64,000 nucleotides of DNA from assembly GCF_001307295.1 (NCBI RefSeq), contig NZ_CP012700.1, positions 3,909,001-3,973,000 on the forward strand. The letters are read 5' to 3'. Below, one piece after another: positions 56,336-64,000 of the stretch. The translations under genes and the position numbers were made by a program. Origin of the DNA: Sphingopyxis macrogoltabida. GTDB lineage: Bacteria > Pseudomonadota > Alphaproteobacteria > Sphingomonadales > Sphingomonadaceae. The first letter of the stretch is position 1. Each line of letters begins with the position of its first letter. The notes under the pieces were generated by a model. That model had not been told where the DNA came from. It worked only from the letters and a program-made list of their open reading frames with translations, and ran no database searches.

Positions 56336-58522
56336 TCAGTTCTTTTCAGCACTGGAACCATAGCCATAACCGTAGCCGTAGCCGTAGCCGTAGCCGTAGC
56401 CATAAGCGCTATTCTTGGCCCCAACCTTGGTGACGATCGCCCCGAATATTTTGGCTCCGCCCATCCGAAGTCGCGCAAGCGCGGTCGCCAACGCGCGGGT
56501 CTTCGTCGAATTGGCTTCGATGGTGAAAAGCACGCCTTCCACACGACGGGCGATGAGCGGCGCATCGGCCAACCCCAGCAATGGTGGCGCATCGACGATT
56601 ACATGGTCGTAACGCCGTGTGAGAAGAGCGATCAAATTATCGAGCCGGTCGCTGTCCAACAGTTCCGCAGCGTTCGGGGGCAACTTGCCGGCCGTTATCA
56701 ACGAGAAACCATGGCTCGGCATTTTCATGATAATGCCATCCAGATCGTCGTCGCCGGCCAAGTAATGGCTAAGGCCCCGCTTGTTCTCCACGTTCAGATA
56801 TTTATCCTGAGACGGATTGCGGACGTCCGCATCGACGAGCACCACCGATTTTCCCGTCGCCGCGAGAGTCGTCGCCAAGCATAGCGACGAACTGCTCTTT
56901 CCTTCGCGGGGGCGTGAGGATGTCAGCATGATTGATCGCGGTGCGCCATGACTCGTCAAGAACGTCAAGTTGGTCCGTAGCGAGAAATAGGCTTCGTAGG
57001 CCAATGACTTCTTGTCTGTGATCGCCTCTGCGAGCGTTTGATCCTGAATCTCCGGGATCGTGCCCAGCAGCGGCAACCCGAACCGTTTCGTGACATCTTG
57101 TGGATCGCGAATGGAGCTGTCCATCTTTTCAAGGATGAAGATCAGCACCGCAGCCGCCACAATCCCGAGAAACAGAGCTAGGATCAAGTTCAGCAACAGA
57201 TTGGGGCTAGACGGAGATTCTCCCGGTCTGGCTACATCGACCATCGAAACATTGTTCGTGCCCACGCCGGACACGCCGATTTCCTTATAGCGCTGCAATA
57301 GCCCTTCATACAGTTGGCGGTTCGAATCGACCTCACGCTGCAGGATCGCCATCTCGATCGAGTCGCGCTGCTGCACATTATATTTCTGGGTCAGGCCATC
57401 GAGTTCCGCCTGCAGGTCGTTCTCGCGCTTTAGCGCAGCATTATAGGCTTCGCGATTTCCCTGCGACGAACGCGTGCTTTCCTTTGCGATGCTGCGATCA
57501 AGATTTTCAAGCTCGGCGCGAAGGGAGATGACCGTGGGATAACCATCGGCGAATATGGTCTGCTGTTGCGCCAGTTCGGCGGCAACTTCAGCACGCTTCT
57601 GACGCAAGCTGCTGATCGTCGTAGCGTTGGTCGCCGCATTCCCCGTCAACGTATTCGAAAGTTCAGCTTCCGTTGCGATTCGCAGCTCCCGCGCTTTCGC
57701 AAGCGCCTCGCTAATGGCTTCGATGTCGGAGGCGACCAGCGTCTGCGTCTGCGTCCGCCCATTGACGTCCGTCTGCGAGGAAATCGTGACGATCCCCTTG
57801 CCGGTGCCGTAATTGATCAAAGCGCGCTCGGACGCCTCTAGATTCTGGCGCAACGATGCGAGGCGCGCCTCCAGATATTTGCGGGCATCCGAAGTTGCAG
57901 CGAAACGGCGGTCGATGCTCGCAAGCAGGAACTGCTTCGCCCAGAGGTTGGCAAGCCTGGCAGACAGCGTGGGAGACGGCGTCGAGAAGCTCACGTCGAC
58001 GAGACTGGAATTACGCACCGGCGAAACGGCCTGCTGCGCCAGCAGGATTTTCGCTATCTGCCGCGTCCGGTTTTGACGCTGCGCGCTAGTCATCGAGGCA
58101 TCAGGATCGTCAAGCTTGAAAGCCCCGAGAAATTCTCGGTCGGCCGTCAGATTGCCTGCGCGTACGACGCGTTCGGCAAGCGATTCTGACTGCAACAACG
58201 AGTACTGCGTGTTGTAAAAGGCGACTTCGTTCACCAGCGCCTTGTCGCGTTGTCCCTCGACCGACGTTGCGACGGGAACGTCCGGCAAGATTTCGAGCCG
58301 CGTCGTCGAAGTATATTGCGGGGTCGCAAGAAAGGTCGCCAGAAAACCAAGCACCAAGAACGCCGCGACGATGGCGAGCGCCAAGTTGCGATGATTGAGG
58401 GCAGCGGTCCATATTTGCTCAATGATCGGCAACTCTTGCCGGAGCGCGTCATCGCTGGCGTCACCCTGAAAGGGTTGCGCATCGCCCAAGGGGGTCTCGC
58501 GAGTTTCGGTCAATTGGTTCAT
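56336..58522 (-). CDS. wzc: Wzc-like chain-length regulator with BY-kinase
   Basis: 728 residues. Two membrane helices (LALAIVAAFLVLGFLATFL near residues 48-66 and LLLNLILALFLGIVAAAVLIF near 430) enclose a Wzz domain with long coiled coils. The cytoplasmic bacterial tyrosine kinase has Walker A SSRPREGKSSSS, Walker A' VVLVDADVRNPS and Walker B HVIVDAPPLLG. The C-terminal tail is an alternating Tyr-Gly run of eight Tyr before SSAEKN, the autophosphorylation cluster. It controls polymer length and export. Confidence 0.93.
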   Translation of the reverse strand: MNQLTETRETPLGDAQPFQGDASDDALRQELPIIEQIWTAALNHRNLALAIVAAFLVLGFLATFLATPQYTSTTRLEILPDVPVATSVEGQRDKALVNEVAFYNTQYSLLQSESLAERVVRAGNLTADREFLGAFKLDDPDASMTSAQRQNRTRQIAKILLAQQAVSPVRNSSLVDVSFSTPSPTLSARLANLWAKQFLLASIDRRFAATSDARKYLEARLASLRQNLEASERALINYGTGKGIVTISSQTDVNGRTQTQTLVASDIEAISEALAKARELRIATEAELSNTLTGNAATNATTISSLRQKRAEVAAELAQQQTIFADGYPTVISLRAELENLDRSIAKESTRSSQGNREAYNAALKRENDLQAELDGLTQKYNVQQRDSIEMAILQREVDSNRQLYEGLLQRYKEIGVSGVGTNNVSMVDVARPGESPSSPNLLLNLILALFLGIVAAAVLIFILEKMDSSIRDPQDVTKRFGLPLLGTIPEIQDQTLAEAITDKKSLAYEAYFSLRTNLTFLTSHGAPRSIMLTSSRPREGKSSSSLCLATTLAATGKSVVLVDADVRNPSQDKYLNVENKRGLSHYLAGDDDLDGIIMKMPSHGFSLITAGKLPPNAAELLDSDRLDNLIALLTRRYDHVIVDAPPLLGLADAPLIARRVEGVLFTIEANSTKTRALATALARLRMGGAKIFGAIVTKVGAKNSAYGYGYGYGYGYGYGYGSSAEKN
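56358..56404. repeat. Hexanucleotide tandem repeat in the wzc Tyr tail
   Basis: Five exact copies of CCGTAG at 56370-56399 flanked by degenerate copies (CCATAG, CCATAA). Each codes Tyr-Gly on the minus strand. Slippage would add or remove Tyr-Gly pairs without a frameshift. Confidence 0.9.
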
Positions 58523-58540
58523 TTGCGGAGCCAGTCCTAT

Positions 58541-59281
58541 TTACAGTTCGCGAGCCAATAGAATGATCGGCGATAGCAACGCCGGCCCAATCTGAAGAAT
58601 ATCCTTAAACTGTCTCCGCGCCGGAGAATCGCCTACGATGACAACATCGTTGGGGAAAATTTCTGGGTCAGAGTAATTTCCGCGGCGGATCGCCTCAAGG
58701 TTATAGATGCCGACATATTTCCTGCTTCCGACATCACGAAAAACGACCACATCCTCGAGCTTTGCATATTCATTGACGCCCCCGGCAAGTGCGACGGCGC
58801 GCATCAAGGTGACACGGCCGACGACAGGATAGGAGCCGGCTCGGTTCACCTGTCCGTCGACAGTGACCGACATCGATTGCACCGATAGCGGATTGACGGA
58901 GGATTTGAAATTAACAGTCACCTGCGGATCGCGAACATACTTCCCGGCCAGCCTGTTTCTGATTTCTTCTGCGACGACACTCGGGGTTTTCCCTGCCGCG
59001 GCCACCGCTCCCACCAGCGGAAAGGAGAAATTCCCTTCGCCGTCGGTCATGATATCGCGCTGCATGTCAGGGATGCCAAAGACCTCGACACGCAATTCGC
59101 TAAACGGACCGACGTAGGCGAGCCGCGTCGACCGGACGACATCGCCAGCTTCGGGTTCGGGCAACGAGGCCAAAACCGTCACAGGTGCGTTGGGCACGCT
59201 CGCGACGGGCGGAGCGTCCTTCGCACAGGCGGAGAGCAAGACCGTTGTCCCGGCCGCGATGCTGAGGGCGAATTTTCTCAT
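58541..59281 (-). CDS. wza: Outer-membrane polysaccharide export lipoprotein (Wza/OPX)
   Basis: 246 residues from MRKFALSIAAGTTVLLSAC with lipobox LSAC. PES-type export domain: YVGPFSELRVEVFGIPDMQR, FSFPLVGAVAAAGKTPSVVA, and SLBB domain MSVTVDGQVNRAGSYPVVGR. It lacks the C-terminal barrel helix of long Wza forms. 18 bp before wzc on the same strand. Confidence 0.9.
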   Translation of the reverse strand: MRKFALSIAAGTTVLLSACAKDAPPVASVPNAPVTVLASLPEPEAGDVVRSTRLAYVGPFSELRVEVFGIPDMQRDIMTDGEGNFSFPLVGAVAAAGKTPSVVAEEIRNRLAGKYVRDPQVTVNFKSSVNPLSVQSMSVTVDGQVNRAGSYPVVGRVTLMRAVALAGGVNEYAKLEDVVVFRDVGSRKYVGIYNLEAIRRGNYSDPEIFPNDVVIVGDSPARRQFKDILQIGPALLSPIILLAREL

Positions 59282-59353
59282 AGAATCATGGTTCCAGCAA
59301 TGGTTGGAGTTCGGCCTATAGGCGCAACAGATACGCCGCAACCCGCTTCACGT

Positions 59354-60775
59354 CTAATCCCCGGCTATTCCGGCCTTCTTTGGGCAACAGAGAAGCACGA
59401 CGAAAAAGACCGCCATCACCTGGATCGACGGCACGCGAAGCGGATAGTCGAAGATGCTAGCGATCGCTAGGAACAAAATCACCATCAGCGCGCACAGCCG
59501 AACGTCTCCGCGATATCCCTTGATAAGATTGCGAGTCCCTGTCGCCGCGACGCTTCGCCCGATCCAGATGATTGCACCCAGCAGGATCAGCGCGAACGGC
59601 ACGCCTCCCGTCATCACTACTTCGGCCCAATCATTGTGGGCATGGTTGAAATAGCTGGGCTGCAAGAGTTTGTCGGGCTCAAACATCTCGTAAACGTCTG
59701 GAAATGAACCGAAACCGCTACCGAAGACCCAATATTTTGCGATCATGGCCTCCACCGTCGGCCACGCCGTGACACGCAGATCCGATGCAATGTCGCCATC
59801 GACCAGTCGGCTGAATCCGGTCGTTCGGCTGGAGAGCCACAGCGCCAATCCAAGCAAAATCGCCATCAGGACAGGAGGAACGTACGTCAGAAAGCGACGC
59901 TCCGGGCGGCGCGCGACTTGCGAACGTCCCGCATGGTCAGGCCGAAGGCGCCAAGCGGAAAGGACAACGATATAGCTTACCATAAATGCCAGAATCCCCG
60001 CACCTAGCCCCGCCCGCGACCCGATGAGGGCCGTCATTGCCACCAGCACAAACCCCACGATCAAAAGTCCGTTCTGGTGCAGTCCGCGCCGGCGCTTACG
60101 CATCATTTCATCGCGTATCAGCGTCGCTACAATCGGCACGCAGCAGGCAATGAATACGGCGTGATGATTTCGATTGGCAAAAAGACCAACCATCGCGTCG
60201 GCACTCGTTATACGATAAAGGTATGCGACGCTCGACGAACCCGAAAATATCTGAACAATGCCAAGAACCACGCTAAGACACGCGATTGCGACGAAGGCGA
60301 GAAGCAATTCGGCGTAATCGTCCCGGTCGGTCGCCGCGATGACCAGCAGTGCCGAGATGGGCACGGACATCGCCAGTAAACTATTGGCCGTCTGGGACGG
60401 AGTCAGCGAAATCGGACGCCAGACGTCGGATTGATCCAATAGCCGGTCGATAGTGACGATGGTGTCGCGCCCACGCAAACTATGCCATAATTCCGGCGGC
60501 AACGGAATGAGTTGCACCGCCATCCATATCGTCAACGCGACCAAGAGAAGCAGTGGCATGCGAATTCTGCGCCAGTCTTCCGGCTGCAGTTCGAGGGCCG
60601 TCCAGAAAGCAAAAAGCAAACATCCGGCGCGCAAAACAGGAAGCGACGCGACGTCGCTACGCGACGCCCCACCCAAAATGAACACAAAAACCAGAAAAAA
60701 TATCGGCAGCGAAAGCCAATATTTTTTTGTCTCCGTTTTGGACTGAGAAATGGTGCGTCCTGATTCTACATTCAT
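59354..60775 (-). CDS. O-antigen ligase/polymerase-like membrane protein
   Basis: 473 residues with about eleven helices. The Wzy_C-type loop SGFGSFPDVYEMFEPDKLLQ, ... YFNHAHNDWAEVVMTGG carries the NHAHND-type motif of O-antigen ligases and polymerases. With a separate Wzy-like gene at 47126 it may be the ligase or an alternative polymerase. It begins the minus-strand run with wza and wzc. Confidence 0.85.
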   Translation of the reverse strand: MNVESGRTISQSKTETKKYWLSLPIFFLVFVFILGGASRSDVASLPVLRAGCLLFAFWTALELQPEDWRRIRMPLLLLVALTIWMAVQLIPLPPELWHSLRGRDTIVTIDRLLDQSDVWRPISLTPSQTANSLLAMSVPISALLVIAATDRDDYAELLLAFVAIACLSVVLGIVQIFSGSSSVAYLYRITSADAMVGLFANRNHHAVFIACCVPIVATLIRDEMMRKRRRGLHQNGLLIVGFVLVAMTALIGSRAGLGAGILAFMVSYIVVLSAWRLRPDHAGRSQVARRPERRFLTYVPPVLMAILLGLALWLSSRTTGFSRLVDGDIASDLRVTAWPTVEAMIAKYWVFGSGFGSFPDVYEMFEPDKLLQPSYFNHAHNDWAEVVMTGGVPFALILLGAIIWIGRSVAATGTRNLIKGYRGDVRLCALMVILFLAIASIFDYPLRVPSIQVMAVFFVVLLCCPKKAGIAGD

Positions 60776-60946
60776 GCAATTTGATTTCTAATTCTCGAAA
60801 AAGCATCCAATTTTGGCGACATTCGGGCGCTTAGCCTGCTGAATTAGCGTGCCAAACATAATAAGACAAGCGCGCGCCGGGCCGACGCCATAAATCAGCT
60901 CTGAACCGCTGCTGGTGGGGTGCAAAACCGGTCGCGCCGTCGTGGT

Positions 60947-61732
60947 TTAAGCTGCCTTGCGGATCGCACCTTCGCGCGCGAACAGATACCATCGCTTTCT
61001 CCCCTCCAAGCCGATCGCTGCCAAAGTTCCGCTGCGGAAAGCGCCTGTGTCGATCCCAATTCGATTGGCTTGCTCGTCCGGCTCCGCCGTAATGCTATGT
61101 CCGTGGACGATCATCTTTCCATGTTCGTCGAGAGCATCCAGGAAATCATCACGAATCCATCGCAAATCGGCCAGCGATTGCTTGTCAAGCGGCACCCCCG
61201 GCCGAATGCCGGCGTGTACGAAAACATAGTCGCCAATTTCGATGACGTCCTCGCCCATTCCCAAAAAATGGACGTGGTCGGCCGGAACAAGGTGCGGCAG
61301 CCGATCGGCCACATCCTGGAAGCTGGCGCCATCGAGATCCATGTCGTCATTCCAGTAGCTGCGCACCGTCGCATCGCCACCGATTCGCATAAAGTAGCGC
61401 ACCCGGCGCACATCACCAGTCAGCGCGGCAAGGAAGCATTCCTCATGGTTTCCGATGAGTAAGCGTGTATCCGCAAATTCCTTGTGGAGTTGCATTGCGC
61501 GGTCGACCACCGAGGCGGAGTCGGGGCCGCGGTCGACAAGGTCTCCAAGCAGTACAAGCGTGATATCGGCAGGACCTCGCGCGGCATGGTCGGCGCGGAT
61601 AAGATCGATCATCTCGGCGAAAAGGTCATCGCGTCCGTGGATATCCCCGATCGCATATACGCGCTGTCCTTCGGGGATCGCATAGCCGCGAGGTGTCGCC
61701 TCGATGGGCTCGCTTTTGCGCTTCCAGAACAT
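60947..61732 (-). CDS. Serine/threonine-type metallophosphoesterase
   Basis: 261 residues (an ATG five codons upstream is possible). Metallophosphatase motifs YAIGDIHGRDDLF, LLGDLVDRGPDS and LIGNHEE are complete, as are the later His blocks (VHAGIRP, VHGHSI). PPP family, like the protein phosphatases found beside capsule loci. A role in reversing Wzc phosphorylation is possible but inferred. Confidence 0.9.
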   Translation of the reverse strand: MFWKRKSEPIEATPRGYAIPEGQRVYAIGDIHGRDDLFAEMIDLIRADHAARGPADITLVLLGDLVDRGPDSASVVDRAMQLHKEFADTRLLIGNHEECFLAALTGDVRRVRYFMRIGGDATVRSYWNDDMDLDGASFQDVADRLPHLVPADHVHFLGMGEDVIEIGDYVFVHAGIRPGVPLDKQSLADLRWIRDDFLDALDEHGKMIVHGHSITAEPDEQANRIGIDTGAFRSGTLAAIGLEGRKRWYLFAREGAIRKAA

Positions 61733-61982
61733 GAAAATATTTACCAATCCGCTTCTAGATCAAAACTCTAATCGCCCAAAAAAGGCCCAGCCAACCACGG
61801 CCCCTACCGCTGCAATCGCGCGGTGACAATATACGCCACAAGGGCGCATTTGTTGCAATGCAGGCTGCCGCATAGCATAGCCTTAAAAAAAGCCTCATGC
61901 TCAAGGGCGTTGCTGCCTATTTTTCGTTTAACAATTTGCCCGGCCGTTCCTGCCTCTTCCTAGCTTCACGGGAGCCTTTTAA

Positions 61983-63098
61983 ATGAAAGTCATGACGGTT
62001 TTCGGGACGCGCCCGGAGGCAATCAAGATGTTTCCCGTCGTGCATGCACTGCGCGACCGATCCGATATCGATGTTCGCGTCTGCGTGACTGCGCAGCACC
62101 GTGAAATGCTCGATCAGGTACTCCACATCGCGCGCATCGTGCCCGACATCGACCTTGACGTGATGCAAGCGAATCAGACCCTAGACGGTCTTCTCGCGCG
62201 GCTGGTGATCGGGCTCGGCGAGGCCTTCGACGCCGAAAAGCCCGACCGCATCCTTGTGCATGGCGACACGCTGACAACGATGGCGGCGACATTATCGGCC
62301 TATTTCCGCAAGATACCGGTCGGACATGTCGAGGCCGGGCTGCGCAGCGGCAATATTTATCATCCTTGGCCCGAAGAGGTGAACCGCAAGGTCGCTGGCG
62401 CGGTCGCCGACATGCATTTCGCGCCGACCGAAACCGCATCCGCTGCGCTGCGCGCTGAAAATGTCGCCGCTGACCGTATCCATGTGACGGGCAATACGGT
62501 GATCGATGCGCTGCTCGCGACCAAGGCGCGGATCGACGAGGAGCCCGCGCTCGCCGCGGGGCTAGATCCGATCGCTGCACGGTTCACCGGCAAGCGCATC
62601 ATCGCGGTTACGTCGCACCGCCGCGAGAATTTCGGCGATGGGATGAGGGCAATTGCGGAGGCGATTGCCGCGCTTGCCGCGCGCCCCGACGTCGCGGTGG
62701 TTTTCCCCGTCCACCCCAATCCGCATGTCCGCAGCGCAATGGAGCCGATTCTCGGCAATCTCCCGAACGTCGCGCTGATCGATCCGCTCGACTATCCGCA
62801 TTTCGTTCGTCTCCTTTGTCTCAGCGAACTCGTGCTCACCGACAGCGGCGGATTGCAGGAGGAAGCGCCTTCGCTCGGCAAGCCGGTGCTCGTGATGCGG
62901 GAGACGACTGAGCGTCCAGAAGGCATCGCCGCAGGCACTGCACGGCTGGTAGGTACCGACCGCGACCGGATCGTTTCCGAAATTTTCAGCCTTTTGGACG
63001 ATGAAGGCGCCTATGCCGCCATGGCCCGCGCCCATAATCCCTTTGGTGACGGTACAGCGGGGACCCAGATTGCGGAGATTGTCGCGCGTGCCAGTTGA
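61983..63098 (+). CDS. wecB: UDP-N-acetylglucosamine 2-epimerase
   Basis: 371 residues. VMTVFGTRPEAIKMFPVVHA, CVTAQHREMLDQVL, ILVHGDTLTTMAATL, GHVEAGLRSGNIYHPWPEEVN, TSHRRENFGDGMRAI and LTDSGGLQEEAPSLGKPVLV are the full WecB signature set. Makes UDP-ManNAc, to be oxidised by the following gene. The stop overlaps the wecC start by 11 bp. Confidence 0.95.
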   Translation: MKVMTVFGTRPEAIKMFPVVHALRDRSDIDVRVCVTAQHREMLDQVLHIARIVPDIDLDVMQANQTLDGLLARLVIGLGEAFDAEKPDRILVHGDTLTTMAATLSAYFRKIPVGHVEAGLRSGNIYHPWPEEVNRKVAGAVADMHFAPTETASAALRAENVAADRIHVTGNTVIDALLATKARIDEEPALAAGLDPIAARFTGKRIIAVTSHRRENFGDGMRAIAEAIAALAARPDVAVVFPVHPNPHVRSAMEPILGNLPNVALIDPLDYPHFVRLLCLSELVLTDSGGLQEEAPSLGKPVLVMRETTERPEGIAAGTARLVGTDRDRIVSEIFSLLDDEGAYAAMARAHNPFGDGTAGTQIAEIVARAS

Positions 63099-64000
63099 TA
63101 TCGAACAGAAAGTTACCGTGGTCGGCCTGGGGTATATTGGCCTTCCGACCGCGGCACTCATCGCCCGTTCGGGTTGCAAGGTCACCGGCATAGACGTCAG
63201 CGCGCATGTGGTCGGAACGGTCAACAGCGGCCGCGTCCATATCGAGGAAGTCGATCTCGACGGCCTCGTCCAGGGCGTCGTATCGCGCGGCGCGCTGGTC
63301 GCCTCGACCGAAACCGCCGCCGCCGACACGTTCGTCATCGCCGTTCCGACACCGCACGATGAGGCGCATCGTCCCGACATCACCTATGTGCTTGATGCCG
63401 CGCGCAAGATTGCAAAAGTGCTCGAAGCCGGCAATCTGGTTATCCTCGAATCGACCTCTCCCGTCGGCACGACCGAGAAAGTTGCAGAATTGCTCGCCGC
63501 CGAGCGTCCCGATCTCAAGATTCCGGGACGCTGCTCCGGCACGCCCGACATCTTCATCGCCTATTGTCCCGAACGCGTGCTGCCAGGCCGGATTCTCGTC
63601 GAACTGGTCGATAACGACCGTTGCATCGGCGGCATCACTCCGCGCTGTGCGCGCCGTGCGATGACCTTTTACCGCCAGTTCGTCCGCGGCGCCTGCGTTA
63701 CCACGACGGCACGCGCCGCCGAAATGGTCAAGCTGGTCGAAAACAGCTACCGCGACGTCAACATCGCCTTCGCCAATGAGTTGTCGATGATCGCCGACAA
63801 GATGGGCGTCGATGTATGGGACGTGATCCGTCTCGCGAACCGCCATCCGCGCGTCAACATCCTCCAGCCCGGCCCTGGCGTCGGCGGCCATTGCATCGCA
63901 GTCGATCCGTGGTTCCTCGTTCACGGCGCTCCCGACGAAAGCCGCCTGATCCGTACCGCGCGCGAAGTGAATCTGGCAAAGACCTCGCATGTTATTGCCG
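63088..64000 (+). CDS. wecC: UDP-N-acetyl-mannosamine dehydrogenase, 3' end outside window
   Basis: Starts at a GTG at 63088 (VPVDIEQKVTVVGLGYIGLP). 304 residues are inside the window. NAD site VVGLGYIGLPTAALIA, LESTSPVGTTEKVAELLA, YCPERVLPG, KLVENSYRDVNIAFANELSM and the active-site Cys in GPGVGGHCIAVDPWF. With wecB it gives UDP-ManNAcA, an acid sugar for the surface glycan. Confidence 0.93.
   Translation, partial: MPVDIEQKVTVVGLGYIGLPTAALIARSGCKVTGIDVSAHVVGTVNSGRVHIEEVDLDGLVQGVVSRGALVASTETAAADTFVIAVPTPHDEAHRPDITYVLDAARKIAKVLEAGNLVILESTSPVGTTEKVAELLAAERPDLKIPGRCSGTPDIFIAYCPERVLPGRILVELVDNDRCIGGITPRCARRAMTFYRQFVRGACVTTTARAAEMVKLVENSYRDVNIAFANELSMIADKMGVDVWDVIRLANRHPRVNILQPGPGVGGHCIAVDPWFLVHGAPDESRLIRTAREVNLAKTSHVIA

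Overview
The window (64 kb, GC-rich, 3' part of tilS at one edge and 5' part of a wecC-like gene at the other) looks like chromosome of a sphingomonad alphaproteobacterium, most likely Sphingopyxis or a close relative. The evidence is the tilS-ftsH neighbourhood, the abundance of TonB-dependent receptors, and above all a lasso-peptide locus with isopeptidase and TonB receptor whose precursor resembles (from memory) the sphingopyxin/astexin group.

Layout. 1-6.4 kb: tilS 3' end and ftsH, separated by a compact block of two adjacent large serine recombinases on the minus strand. 6.4-13 kb: accessory stretch of small, mostly sphingomonad-type genes: two paralogous winged-helix regulators, a LuxR-type HTH protein with a C-terminal membrane anchor, a RadC/JAB protein, a possible PD-(D/E)XK protein and several unknowns. 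13-24.1 kb: lasso-peptide island. A PAS protein with a Phd-like N-terminus is divergent from a TonB receptor plus isopeptidase pair; facing these on the minus strand run precursor (A), leader peptidase (B) and cyclase (C). B is cut in two by a complete IS21-family element with a 9-bp direct repeat; removing the element and one repeat restores a 210-codon B frame. The precursor is a 44-codon gene with a predicted nine-residue ring. 24.1-31.4 kb: AT-rich lasso promoter region, remnants that may be a HipB-type operon, a helix-hairpin-helix lipoprotein, an MsrQ-like membrane protein, two tandem structured small-RNA candidates, a 7TM-GGDEF protein and small unknowns. 31.4-36.2 kb: cobalamin riboswitch followed by btuB-btuF-btuC-btuD, with overlapping stops and starts. 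36.6-64 kb: a surface polysaccharide locus of the Wzx/Wzy type.

How the polysaccharide genes fit together. A membrane-bound 4,6-dehydratase (FlaA1/WbpM type), a WbpV-like epimerase/reductase and a small initiating phosphosugar transferase could start the repeat unit on a 2,6-dideoxy amino sugar. CapE-CapF-CapG homologues should make UDP-L-FucNAc. A TviB-type dehydrogenase with a uronate epimerase, and wecB/wecC at the right edge, should supply uronic-acid sugars. Four glycosyltransferases, a flippase, a polymerase and an O-antigen-ligase-like protein assemble the chain; Wzc- and Wza-like proteins on the minus strand would control length and export. A PIG-L deacetylase and a formyltransferase flanking the initiating transferase suggest an N-acetyl to N-formyl exchange.

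All assignments come from reading the sequence and from remembered family motifs; no search was run.
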